A DNA stretch of 11,144 nucleotides from Parvularcula sp039198765 (GCA_039198765.1 JBCCTF010000128.1:1-11144); one strand, 5' to 3'; shown: positions 1 through 6,425, counted from the stretch's first letter. Numbers and translations: made by a program. The notes: generated by a model not told the origin, from the letters alone.

Positions 1-1
1 C

Positions 2-706
2 GACATGCCCGACTATCGCCCCACCGGTGCACGCGAAGTGCGCAAGGCTGGGCGTGCGTTCCTAGCGATGCGCGCGCGGATCCGGCGGTACATTCATCAG
101 CGTACGCAGATGCTCGCCGGGGTCAGCCATGACCTCCGCACACCTCTTACCCGCATGAAGCTCGGCATTGCGATGCTCCCCGAAAGTGAGGATCGCGACG
201 CTCTCGCTGCCGATGCGCGGGAGATGGACAAGATGTTGGAGGGCTACCTCGACTTCGTCCGAGAGACCCAGGATGCCGACCGCGATCTGGTCGATATCGA
301 AGTTCTCGCCTCGGAACTGGCCGATGAATCCGCGCGAATGGGCGGTGTCCTTGATATCGAGATCGAAGACGAGCTGTCGGTGCAGGCGAGCACGATGAGT
401 CTGAAACGTGCACTGATGAATTTGATCAACAATGCCTTCAATCACGCTGATCGCGTGAAGCTCGAAGGTCGACGCACGAACCATAGTGTCGTGCTGACCG
501 TGGACGACAACGGCCCAGGCATTCCCGAAGAAGATCGCGAGCGGGCCCTTCAGCCGTTCGAGCGGCTTGACCCCTCACGCTCTACCACGGGGACGGGGCT
601 TGGCCTTGCCATCGTTGCCGACATCGCGAAGCAGCACGGCGGCGCGTTGGAGCTCGACGACTCGCCCTTCGGCGGTCTTCGCGCAACGTTGAGGCTACCT
701 GGTTAG
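2..706 (+). CDS. EnvZ-like sensor histidine kinase, C-terminal part (5' end outside window)
   Basis: Catalytic half of a membrane sensor kinase that would autophosphorylate on histidine and pass phosphate to a response regulator, probably of the OmpR type. The frame is open from base 2, so the sensor and membrane segments lie to the left. Counting from the methionine at base 5: a HAMP-like tail (about 8-32), the H-box SHDLRTPLTR with phosphoacceptor His42, the N-box NLINNAFNHA (139-148), the G1 box DNGPGIP (168-174), the F-box PFERLD (184-189) and the G2 box GTGLGLAI (196-203). All boxes are intact, so the kinase looks functional. The H-box and the AFLAMRARI stretch before it resemble EnvZ closely. 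The TAG stop overlaps the stop of bamB on the other strand, leaving no room for an intergenic terminator. The signal sensed and the partner regulator cannot be seen. The methionine at base 5 is internal, not the true start. Confidence 0.93.
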   Translation, partial: DMPDYRPTGAREVRKAGRAFLAMRARIRRYIHQRTQMLAGVSHDLRTPLTRMKLGIAMLPESEDRDALAADAREMDKMLEGYLDFVRETQDADRDLVDIEVLASELADESARMGGVLDIEIEDELSVQASTMSLKRALMNLINNAFNHADRVKLEGRRTNHSVVLTVDDNGPGIPEEDRERALQPFERLDPSRSTTGTGLGLAIVADIAKQHGGALELDDSPFGGLRATLRLPG

Positions 707-2100
707 TTCTCGTACTCTTCTAGAACGGCTGCTTCGCCCCATGCCTCTACAAAGCCGTCGGCCGTCACGACGTACACGGTGTTTTGTGAAACGATCGGCG
801 GCAAGTGAACATCGCCTTTGAGCTTGTAGCGTTCGAGCACGTCACCATTTTGCAGCGAGACCGCAATCATCTGCCCCTCACTCCCCGCGAGCCACAACCG
901 GCCGCCGGCAAGGACAGGGCCTGCCCAGGTGATTCGGTCTTTCCGCTTTTTCTCATTGCGGTATTCCGGCAGCGTCGCGTTCCAGCGGACGCGGCCATCA
1001 ATCCTGTTCAACGCTGTCAGATCTCCACGGTTCGAGACCACAAACAGCGCATCACCAGCGAGCCACGGAGTGTGAAAGCCTCCCACCGGCGCTTCCCATG
1101 CAACCGTCCCTGTACGGACGTCGATACCCGCCATCTGACCTGATTGGCTGACGGAAAAGACAGCGCCGCGATCAACGAGCGGGCTTCCTGCGATATCACC
1201 GAGCACGGAGAGTGCATTGAGGCGGGAGGTGCGCGAGATGACAGCCTGCCATTGCACACGGCCATTGGCGACGGAGAGTGCGGCGACCTCGCCTGAAGAG
1301 AAGGGCACGATCACCGTATCGTCCGCGTACGCAGGAGCTGCTGCTGCGAGAAACCGTGCGGCCTCTTCAAAACTCTCGTAGGTCCACCGCTCTTCACCAG
1401 TGTTTTGGTCGATGGCGACGACCTCGTTGCTGATCGACACAGCGATCACAAGGCCCTCCGCCACCAGCGGCGGGTTCCGCATAGGGCCGGGGGCTTCGTA
1501 CTTCCAAATCTGCTCGCCCGTGGTTTTATCCAGCGCGGCAACGAAGCCAAAGCCGCTGGTCACGAACAGGCTGTTGCCATCGACCGCTGCGCCGCCGCCG
1601 AAGCCCAGGTCAGCAGGATGCACGCGCGCAAAGATGTTGTAGCGTGAGGCACGCGGGTCGCGGACATCGGGGGCGAGGTTGGTCCGCCACCGTTCTCTGC
1701 CATTGGTGACATCGAACGCCGCGACGGAGCCGACCGAGTCGATGACGTATAATGATGTTTCATCGGTGACCGGCGGTGCAGTCAGTTCGACCTTCTTCGC
1801 CTTCTTGCTGATAATCCGTGTGCGCCACTTCCGCTCAACAGCTTGCGGTGCAGCGACGTGGACCAGCACGTGATCAGCTTCGCCGCCGACCTGGCGCCAG
1901 CCATCATTAACAAGCGCAGGCGGTACCACCAATGGCTCGGCTGCGAGGATCGGGTCGGCCAAGATCTCTTCCGCGAGGGTCAGGACGGGCTCAGCATCAG
2001 CGAATTGCTCGCGCTGGCGATCGTCTTCCGTCGTTCCGCATGCGGCAAGCGCGGCTGCGAAGGCCAGCGAAAGCCAAACCGTCAGTTTACGGGTGATCAC
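703..2100 (-). CDS. bamB: BamB-like outer membrane assembly lipoprotein, beta-propeller
   Basis: Probable accessory lipoprotein of the BAM complex, which inserts beta-barrel proteins into the outer membrane; it would face the periplasm. The protein has 465 residues, longer than the roughly 390 of E. coli BamB, with an N-terminal extension before the propeller. A signal peptide ends in the lipobox LAAC, with Cys21 as the lipidation site. The rest is a series of PQQ-type propeller blades, recognisable by repeated endings such as NGRERWRTNL, TGEQIWKYEA, TGEERWTYES, TGTVAWEAPV and DGRVRWNATL. The start is GTG, overlapping the TGA of the upstream TPR gene (GTGA), so the two are translationally coupled. 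In many proteobacteria this pair is followed by der (engA); here the next gene is a convergent kinase and der is absent. A generic PQQ-repeat lipoprotein is the alternative, but the TPR partner supports BamB. Confidence 0.9.
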   Translation of the reverse strand: MITRKLTVWLSLAFAAALAACGTTEDDRQREQFADAEPVLTLAEEILADPILAAEPLVVPPALVNDGWRQVGGEADHVLVHVAAPQAVERKWRTRIISKKAKKVELTAPPVTDETSLYVIDSVGSVAAFDVTNGRERWRTNLAPDVRDPRASRYNIFARVHPADLGFGGGAAVDGNSLFVTSGFGFVAALDKTTGEQIWKYEAPGPMRNPPLVAEGLVIAVSISNEVVAIDQNTGEERWTYESFEEAARFLAAAAPAYADDTVIVPFSSGEVAALSVANGRVQWQAVISRTSRLNALSVLGDIAGSPLVDRGAVFSVSQSGQMAGIDVRTGTVAWEAPVGGFHTPWLAGDALFVVSNRGDLTALNRIDGRVRWNATLPEYRNEKKRKDRITWAGPVLAGGRLWLAGSEGQMIAVSLQNGDVLERYKLKGDVHLPPIVSQNTVYVVTADGFVEAWGEAAVLEEYEN

Positions 2101-2948
2101 TGAGGCGGCTCCTCGGTCGCTTCAGGTTCTGCCGGCGGTTCAGCTGGCTCTTCGCCTTCGGTGGGAACGCTCAGATCAGGCAGGTTCAAGAGGTCTGGAG
2201 TGATCGAATTCACCGGCGCGCCAGCTTGCTCAAGCTGCGACGTGAACTGATCAATGAACGAGCGCGTGTCAGACTCAGTCACTGGTTTTTCGATCGAAGC
2301 GCCGTTCGCTGCGGCGTCGGCGACGCCAGCATAGGCCGAGGCACGGGCGCGGAGGCCTTCAGGCAGGCTCTCATCTTCAGCGAGCGTGTCAAAACCCGCC
2401 CGCGCAGCGCGGTAGGCGCCCGATTTGAGCGCCGCACCAGAACTGATCTCATCCGCGTAAGGACGGAATGCGTTTGTCTCCACCAGCTGGGCAATCGCGG
2501 CAGCTTCGTCAGGTTTGCGATCGAGCAAGAGATACGCTGCCGTCACCCGCGCGTAATCGCGCATGGCGAGCGATAAGCTCTCATCGTTGTAGATCTGAGC
2601 GTAAAGCTCAGCGGCGCTCTCGTAGTCACCAATCGCGCCAAGCTCCGACGCAGCACGCAGAGCAGCGAGCGCGCCGTAACCTCCCTCGGTCTCTTCCGAG
2701 AACGTGCGGAGGTCGTCCGCACTCGGCGGGGTTTCCGCGGCGAAGCTGAGCTCAGCGTAGGCAGCAGCGGCTTCGTTCGCGGCACTGGTCTTCTGGTTTT
2801 CGAAAACCTGATAGCCAGACACGCCGCCAATAATGGCGACAGCCCCGCCAATCAGCGGCACACGCCACTTGCGGAGGGTTTCGAAAGTCTGGTCTCTGGA
2901 GAGATCTTCATCGACCTCTCTGAGGAGGACGTCTTCTTCTGCGGCCAC
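2097..2948 (-). CDS. YfgM-like membrane-anchored TPR protein
   Basis: A 283-residue protein with a cytoplasmic N-terminus (1-28), one membrane helix (about 29-48, starting VPLIGGAVAII) and a long alanine-rich helical region (about 55-235) of degenerate tetratricopeptide type. A Pro/Glu-rich acidic tail follows (about 264-283). This is the layout of YfgM, an inner-membrane protein associated with the Sec translocon and periplasmic chaperones in E. coli, which is likewise encoded just before bamB. The start is GTG, supported by AAGGA six bases upstream; its stop overlaps the GTG of bamB by four bases. A tRNA-Trp lies 32 bp upstream on the same strand with no terminator between them, so co-transcription is possible. 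Individual TPR repeats are too weak to delimit by eye, so the family assignment rests on topology and position. Confidence 0.85.
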   Translation of the reverse strand: MAAEEDVLLREVDEDLSRDQTFETLRKWRVPLIGGAVAIIGGVSGYQVFENQKTSAANEAAAAYAELSFAAETPPSADDLRTFSEETEGGYGALAALRAASELGAIGDYESAAELYAQIYNDESLSLAMRDYARVTAAYLLLDRKPDEAAAIAQLVETNAFRPYADEISSGAALKSGAYRAARAGFDTLAEDESLPEGLRARASAYAGVADAAANGASIEKPVTESDTRSFIDQFTSQLEQAGAPVNSITPDLLNLPDLSVPTEGEEPAEPPAEPEATEEPPQ

Positions 2949-2954
2949 CGGCGA

Positions 2955-2959
2955 TCCTT
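2955..2959 (-). promoter_or_regulatory. Shine-Dalgarno of the YfgM-like gene
   Basis: AAGGA on the minus strand, six bases before the GTG at 2948. It decides the choice of this non-ATG start. Confidence 0.7.
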
Positions 2960-2980
2960 AAGGCTACGTCGTCGTTCACA

Positions 2981-3056
2981 TGGCAGGGGCAGCAGGACTC
3001 GAACCCGCGACCCTCGGTTTTGGAGACCGATGCTCTACCAACTGAGCTATACCCCT
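2981..3056 (-). tRNA. tRNA-Trp (anticodon CCA)
   Basis: A 76-base tRNA read on the minus strand. The acceptor stem AGGGGTA pairs with TGCCCCT (one T-G pair), followed by discriminator G and an encoded CCA (2981-2983). The D arm begins AGCTCAGTTGG. The anticodon stem TCGGT/ACCGA encloses the loop CTCCAAA, which gives anticodon CCA and hence tryptophan. The T arm contains GGTTCGAGTCC. In many proteobacteria tRNA-Trp precedes secE-nusG; here it precedes the YfgM-like/bamB pair instead. Confidence 0.97.
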
Positions 3057-3106
3057 AGGCCGTTTTGCGGGCATAAGGCCCGATTGCTGAAGAAGCAAGC
3101 AAGAGA

Positions 3107-3146
3107 CAGGCCGCAATTGCTGCCTTTCGGCAGGTTATGCGGCCTG
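3107..3146 (-). terminator. Nested hairpin downstream of the NTF2-like gene (possible terminator)
   Basis: A nine-base inverted repeat, CAGGCCGCA (3107-3115) with TGCGGCCTG (3138-3146), encloses a second hairpin, CTGCC-TTTC-GGCAG (3120-3133). It begins eight bases after the TAA of the NTF2-like gene as read on the minus strand. The bases that follow on that strand (CTTGCTTGCTTCTT) are T-rich but not a clean T-run, so termination may be weak or Rho-assisted. It would separate the NTF2-like gene from the downstream tRNA-Trp. Confidence 0.55.
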
Positions 3147-3154
3147 AAGCAGGA

Positions 3155-3550
3155 TTACATCGAGTAGAAGAACTCTTCCCGGACAATTTTGCCGTTTTCG
3201 ACGTGGTAGGTCGCGGTCTCCAGCATATCCATCACCTGACCGGAATTCTTGTCCTTCACCTTGAGGGCGAAGATCACACTGAATTTGTCATCGCCGTTGT
3301 AGAACGGGCCTTGGGTCATCTGCTCAGGCGTCATCCCGCTGTCGAGCACCTCCATGTTGGCGCGCCACCATTCATGCTTCCCGCGGATCGCATCGAGGCC
3401 CTCTTTGACCCGATCATCGCCCGGCATCGCGAACGCTTCGACGGAGACGGCGTTCTCGGCATAGAGTTGGTCGAGGTTCGCCTCGTCTTTGTCCTCGCGG
3501 CAGTTGCTGACGAGGGTGGTTGCGATCCTCTGAAGCTCTTCATTCACCAT
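3155..3550 (-). CDS. SnoaL/NTF2-like small protein
   Basis: A 131-residue cytoplasmic protein with no signal peptide or membrane segment. It has the pattern of the SnoaL-like/NTF2 fold: an N-terminal helical stretch (1-34, with LDQLYAENAVS), a middle helix (about 48-68, EGLDAIRGKHEWWRANM), and C-terminal strands ending in ATYHVENGKIVREEFFYSM (about 113-131), the usual last strands of the cone-shaped barrel. The family includes small enzymes and ligand-binding proteins of many kinds; substrate and reaction cannot be inferred. The ATG at 3550 is chosen because a strong GGAGG lies eight bases upstream. A longer reading from 3664 would run into the J-domain gene and has no such support. It lies 67 bp after the J-domain gene on the same strand and may be read from the mipZ unit or its own promoter. 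Confidence 0.85.
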   Translation of the reverse strand: MVNEELQRIATTLVSNCREDKDEANLDQLYAENAVSVEAFAMPGDDRVKEGLDAIRGKHEWWRANMEVLDSGMTPEQMTQGPFYNGDDKFSVIFALKVKDKNSGQVMDMLETATYHVENGKIVREEFFYSM

Positions 3551-3558
3551 AGAATGTT

Positions 3559-3566
3559 CCTCCTTT
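3559..3566 (-). promoter_or_regulatory. Strong Shine-Dalgarno of the NTF2-like gene
   Basis: AAAGGAGG on the minus strand, eight bases before the ATG at 3550. It is the best ribosome binding site in the window and suggests high translation; it fixes the start against a longer reading frame. Confidence 0.8.
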
Positions 3567-3569
3567 GTA

Positions 3570-3594
3570 CTGGTGCGACCGCTTGGCACACCAG
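3570..3594 (-). repeat. Inverted repeat just before the NTF2-like ribosome binding site
   Basis: CTGGTGTG and CGCACCAG (minus-strand reading) form an eight-base stem with one T-G pair around a nine-base loop. It lies between the J-domain stop and the Shine-Dalgarno of the next gene, ending three bases before the latter. There is no following T-run, so it is not a normal intrinsic terminator. It may be an intercistronic mRNA hairpin or an operator. Confidence 0.45.
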
Positions 3595-3617
3595 CGCGCA
3601 CGAGGGAAGGACTTTTG

Positions 3618-4067
3618 TCAGTCGCCGAGCAAAACCTGGCGCGCTTCATTGACCTTGGCGGCAAGGTAGTCGGAGCCGCCTTGGTCAGGATGCGCCCGGA
3701 CGATCATCCGCTTGTGCGCGGCGGTGATGTCTTCAACGGAGGGCGAGCCTTCGAGGCCGAGGATGGCGAGCGCCTCGCTCCGCTCCATTGTCCCAGCTTT
3801 GGGTCTTGGCGCTTGGAACTGAGGCTCCTCACCGAACTCTCGCGTTCGCATCCTATCCCTGAGAGCGGTATTCGCAGCGAGGCCGATGCCGACGAGGAAG
3901 CTGAGGATAGAGAGCGGCGTCATCCGCCAGCTGACGAGCAGGATAGCGAGCAGGCATGAGCCGAGCAGCAGGGCGGCCACGCGGAATCGCCCTTGCGGAC
4001 TGAGCTTTAGGCGACGGATGACGACGCCGCCGAACAGTAAGATGAGCGAGACGAGCCCGAGGATCAT
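3618..4067 (-). CDS. Membrane-anchored protein with C-terminal J domain
   Basis: A 149-residue protein with three hydrophobic segments (about 1-17, 29-47, 50-68), then a basic linker (RDRMRTR, 70-76) and a C-terminal J domain (about 94-149). The J domain holds the essential HPD tripeptide (126-128) in the sequence AHPDQGGSD, with helix II before it. The positive residues after the third segment place the J domain in the cytoplasm, where it could stimulate the ATPase of DnaK at the membrane. The G/F-rich, zinc-finger and substrate-binding parts of true DnaJ are missing; the layout recalls Pam18/Tim14-like membrane J proteins. It starts 12 bp after mipZ with a GAGAGGG ribosome site, so it is probably in the same operon as mipZ and the SPOR-like gene. 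Its client is unknown. Confidence 0.9.
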   Translation of the reverse strand: MILGLVSLILLFGGVVIRRLKLSPQGRFRVAALLLGSCLLAILLVSWRMTPLSILSFLVGIGLAANTALRDRMRTREFGEEPQFQAPRPKAGTMERSEALAILGLEGSPSVEDITAAHKRMIVRAHPDQGGSDYLAAKVNEARQVLLGD

Positions 4068-4079
4068 GACCCTCTCGGC

Positions 4080-4970
4080 TTAGGCCGCCATCTCCTTTTG
4101 GGCCAGAGCTGTGTCCGCAGCAGGTTCTTGCTCTCGCGCAGCGCCCTTGGTTGGAAGGCGGAGGCTGGCGATGAAGCTGCGCAGCTCCTGGCGCGCCGCG
4201 ATGTGCGACATCGACGAGAGCTTCCGCGGGCTGCCTTTGCAGCCGAGGTCCAGGAGCGTCATGCCGTAGCTGAAAAGCTCGCGGTAAATGACCCGCTCGC
4301 CGAAGCCCCGGGCCTGGCGGAACTGCACCCGGCCAGCGAGGTCCTTCAGCTTTTGCGCCATCGCCGCTTTGTTCTTCGCGTTAGTCGCCTGCAGGCGGTT
4401 CCGCGTGACGACCCAATCGATGCCGCCGATGACGCCCGACTCCGCACGCTTTTGACGGGCGCGCCAGACGGTCTCCGCGTATAGGCTTGGGCCTTTGATC
4501 TCACTTGTCGCGGGATCGACGCGAGCGAGGAGGTCGAAGTCCACGAAGCTGTCGTTCAGCGGCGTGACAATCGTATCGGCATAGCAATGCGCGGTTCGTG
4601 AAAGGTGGGTGTCCGCGCCTGGCGTGTCGATGATCAGAAAATCGCAATCGGCGAAGGTCGCGAGCGTGCGGCGCAGGCGGTCGTCATCATCGGACTCGCG
4701 CATCGAAACACTGTCGTGGTCGGAGCCCTGAAGCGGCAGAAACTTCGGCATCGGTAGCTCTTCAGGGGTCAAACCCTGGGCCACGGCCCATTGCGCACGG
4801 TTTTCGAGATACCGCGCAAGGCTCTTCTGGCGCACGTCGATATCGAGCACGCCAACGCTGTGCCCAGCGCGAAGAAGACCGACCACAAGGTGCATGGCGA
4901 CGGTCGTCTTTCCGGAACCGCCCTTTTCATTGCCGATGACGATGACGTGGGTATCGCTCTCAGTTTTCAT
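4080..4970 (-). CDS. mipZ: MipZ, ParA-type ATPase that positions the division site
   Basis: A 296-residue Walker ATPase matching Caulobacter MipZ as I remember it. MipZ forms a bipolar gradient through ParB and DNA and blocks FtsZ polymerisation away from midcell. Residues 13-23 form the deviant Walker A (GNEKGGSGKTT) with signature Lys16 (K13 in Caulobacter) and Lys21. LDIDVRQKS (42-50) is the A' region, with Asp45 matching the catalytic Asp42 of Caulobacter. FLIIDTPG (111-118) is Walker B. The MipZ-typical stretch TPLNDSFVDFDLLARVDP (136-153) and GERVIYRELFSYGMTLLDL (224-242) set it apart from ordinary ParA and Soj. A 20-residue Ala/Glu/Gln-rich tail follows the conserved core. The ATG overlaps the TGA of the SPOR-like gene (ATGA), and a GAGGA ribosome site lies nine bases upstream inside that gene, so translation is probably coupled. 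Confidence 0.95.
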   Translation of the reverse strand: MKTESDTHVIVIGNEKGGSGKTTVAMHLVVGLLRAGHSVGVLDIDVRQKSLARYLENRAQWAVAQGLTPEELPMPKFLPLQGSDHDSVSMRESDDDDRLRRTLATFADCDFLIIDTPGADTHLSRTAHCYADTIVTPLNDSFVDFDLLARVDPATSEIKGPSLYAETVWRARQKRAESGVIGGIDWVVTRNRLQATNAKNKAAMAQKLKDLAGRVQFRQARGFGERVIYRELFSYGMTLLDLGCKGSPRKLSSMSHIAARQELRSFIASLRLPTKGAAREQEPAADTALAQKEMAA

Positions 4971-5434
4971 CTGGAGGAATCCTCAACAGGGGTGAGAAGA
5001 GCCCCCGCCAGATCGGCAGGAGCACAATAAGAACCAGTACGCTGAAGCCTCGCACACAGACGCCGCGCGGCTTCTTGGGACTCAACAGGACCGGCAAGGA
5101 GCCGAACAAATTCGCCCCTCGCACCAAGGTCGACACTGCGCAGAATGGGGTCGTAGTCGAACAGCGCATCTTCATGGCGCGCCGACAGGATGTCCCAACC
5201 GCGGATGGCGTCTTGATCGTTGTAGTAGCTTGCCAGATGAACCGTGGCCTCAGGCTCAAAACTCGGAAGGTCGATGGGATCCGGCTCCGGCTCAGGGATG
5301 TAGCGCTGGCGATTGGGCTCAAGCAGGCCATCGCGGTCACCCGCCAGTCCCTGCGCAGCACTAGGCGAGATCGCGAGGACAGCGACCGAAACGGCCACCA
5401 TCTTGATTTGCGCGATCAACATCGGTTTGAGCAT
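4967..5434 (-). CDS. Exported SPOR-like domain protein
   Basis: A 155-residue protein with an N-terminal signal peptide (1-27, hydrophobic core VAVSVAVLAIS, likely cleavage after SPSAA), a proline/acidic linker (about 45-62) and a C-terminal SPOR-like domain (about 62-140). The domain shows the two usual halves: a first strand and helix (VHLASYYNDQDAIRGWDIL) and the second-repeat signature FVRLLAGPVESQEAARRL (109-126). SPOR domains bind denuded peptidoglycan glycans at the division septum, so the protein probably acts in the periplasm during division or wall remodelling. Two cysteines (127 and 137) could form a disulfide. Its stop overlaps the ATG of mipZ. The ATG at 5434 lacks a good ribosome binding site, so the start is less certain than the frame. 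The SPOR call is by eye, and the first half is divergent. Confidence 0.78.
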   Translation of the reverse strand: MLKPMLIAQIKMVAVSVAVLAISPSAAQGLAGDRDGLLEPNRQRYIPEPEPDPIDLPSFEPEATVHLASYYNDQDAIRGWDILSARHEDALFDYDPILRSVDLGARGEFVRLLAGPVESQEAARRLCARLQRTGSYCAPADLAGALLTPVEDSSR

Positions 5435-5446
5435 GGATTCAGCGTT

Positions 5447-5489
5447 TACCCATGATGGTTAGCGAAACGTTACCAGGCGCACCCGGTAA
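5447..5489. promoter_or_regulatory. Two imperfect palindromes in the mipZ-unit/panC divergent region
   Basis: Between the divergent SPOR-mipZ unit and panC lie TACCCAT-G-ATGGTTA (5447-5461, one mismatch over seven pairs) and a 20-base palindrome starting TTACC (5470) and ending GGTAA (5489), with eight of ten positions paired. TTACC occurs in both at a 24-base interval (5446 and 5470). They are 13-55 bases upstream of the SPOR-like ATG, a suitable place for operators. No clear -35/-10 pair could be assigned in either direction. Confidence 0.4.
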
Positions 5490-5531
5490 GGGTGGTGTGT
5501 GCTGCTTCGCCCCAATCCGGGAAGGGTTTTG

Positions 5532-6398
5532 ATGATGAAGGTTGTGCGACGTCGCGCCGATCTGGAAAAAGCACGCCGGGACCTGCTCCTGGATGAGACG
5601 GGCCACGCCGTCGTGCCGACCATGGGCGCGCTGCATGAGGGGCACCTGTCGCTGGTCGACGTGGCGCGCCAGCATGCGCCGAAGGTCAGTGCAACGATCT
5701 TTGTGAACCCCAAGCAGTTCGGCCCGAACGAAGACCTCGCGCGCTATCCCCGCTCCGAAGAACAAGACCTGGCGATGTTGGAGAAGCGCGGCGTTGATCT
5801 CGTCTACATTCCGAGAACTGAAGACATGTACCCGCCGGGGCATCAGACTGGCGTGCGTGTCGGCTCTCTCGCGGAGCCGCTGGATGGAGCCTCGCGGCCC
5901 AATTTCTTTGGCGGCATCGCTACGGTTGTCACAAAGATCTTTATGCAGATGAAGCCGACTGTCGGGGTGTTTGGTGAGAAGGATTACCAGCAGCTGCTGG
6001 TCATTCGTCGGTTTACGGAGGACCTTAACCTCGGCGTGAAGATTATTGGGGCGCCCATTGTTCGAGAACGCGATGGGCTCGCCATGTCCTCACGCAACCG
6101 ATACCTCACTCCGCCCGAGCGGCGCATTGCGGGTGATTTAAACGTCATTATGCGGAAGGTTTGTGGCCGGATCGAAGGCGGTGTGCCGGTCGCGGCCGCC
6201 ATCATCCAGGGGCTCGATGACATGGAGGCCGTGGGCCTTCGCCCGGTCGATTATCTTGAAGTGCGCTCAGGCCGTGACCTGACGCTGCTGCCTGAGCGCG
6301 TTTTGCGCCAGGAAGAGATCGCCGATGCCCGTCTCTTCGCCGCCGTCATGCTCGGAGGAACCCGCCTCATCGACAACATGCCCGTCAACGAGCAATAA
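5532..6398 (+). CDS. panC: Pantothenate synthetase
   Basis: Joins pantoate and beta-alanine with ATP, through a pantoyl-adenylate, to make pantothenate (vitamin B5), the precursor of coenzyme A; cytoplasmic. The 288-residue length is close to the usual 280-290. Motifs: PTMGALHEGH (29-38) with the HxGH nucleotide-binding signature, NPKQFG (59-64), GEKDYQQ (148-154) and MSSRN (185-189), the KMSKS-like loop. All expected active-site motifs are intact. The start is one of two adjacent ATGs (5532 or 5535), preceded by AAGGG at 5522-5526. An upstream GTG at 5499 would add 11 residues unlike any PanC N-terminus. The usual partner panB is not in the window. The gene is divergent from the SPOR-mipZ unit, and its TAA lies within the T-tract of the facing terminator. 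Confidence 0.97.
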   Translation: MMKVVRRRADLEKARRDLLLDETGHAVVPTMGALHEGHLSLVDVARQHAPKVSATIFVNPKQFGPNEDLARYPRSEEQDLAMLEKRGVDLVYIPRTEDMYPPGHQTGVRVGSLAEPLDGASRPNFFGGIATVVTKIFMQMKPTVGVFGEKDYQQLLVIRRFTEDLNLGVKIIGAPIVRERDGLAMSSRNRYLTPPERRIAGDLNVIMRKVCGRIEGGVPVAAAIIQGLDDMEAVGLRPVDYLEVRSGRDLTLLPERVLRQEEIADARLFAAVMLGGTRLIDNMPVNEQ

Positions 6399-6425
6399 AA
6401 ACCCGGCAGCGAGATCGCCACCGGG
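6394..6425 (-). terminator. Intrinsic terminator of the VPxPA-CTERM gene
   Basis: Read on the minus strand: a ten-pair stem, CCCGGTGGCG with CGCTGCCGGG (two G-T pairs), tetraloop ATCT, then TTTTTATT. The stem occupies 6402-6425 and the T-tract 6394-6401. On the plus strand there is no T-run after the stem, so it works mainly for the minus-strand gene ending at 6451. The T-tract covers the panC stop codon (6396-6398). Confidence 0.88.

Noticed and set aside
2965..2980. GTGAACGACGA shared between the tRNA/YfgM-like spacer (minus strand) and the lacI leader at 8617-8627
   Set aside because: Matches of 11 bases are expected many times by chance in a window of this size, and no wider similarity surrounds them.
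3057..3106. Promoter of tRNA-Trp with TTGCTT as -35
   Set aside because: No acceptable -10 at 16-18 bases; the best candidate (TTATGC) falls within the small hairpin and matches poorly.
3137..3652. Plus-strand open frame of 171 codons
   Set aside because: Antisense to the NTF2-like gene, which has a strong ribosome site and a recognisable fold; no family resemblance in the antisense translation.
5499..5531. Earlier GTG start for panC
   Set aside because: The added residues do not resemble PanC N-termini, and AAGGG sits correctly for the ATGs at 5532/5535.
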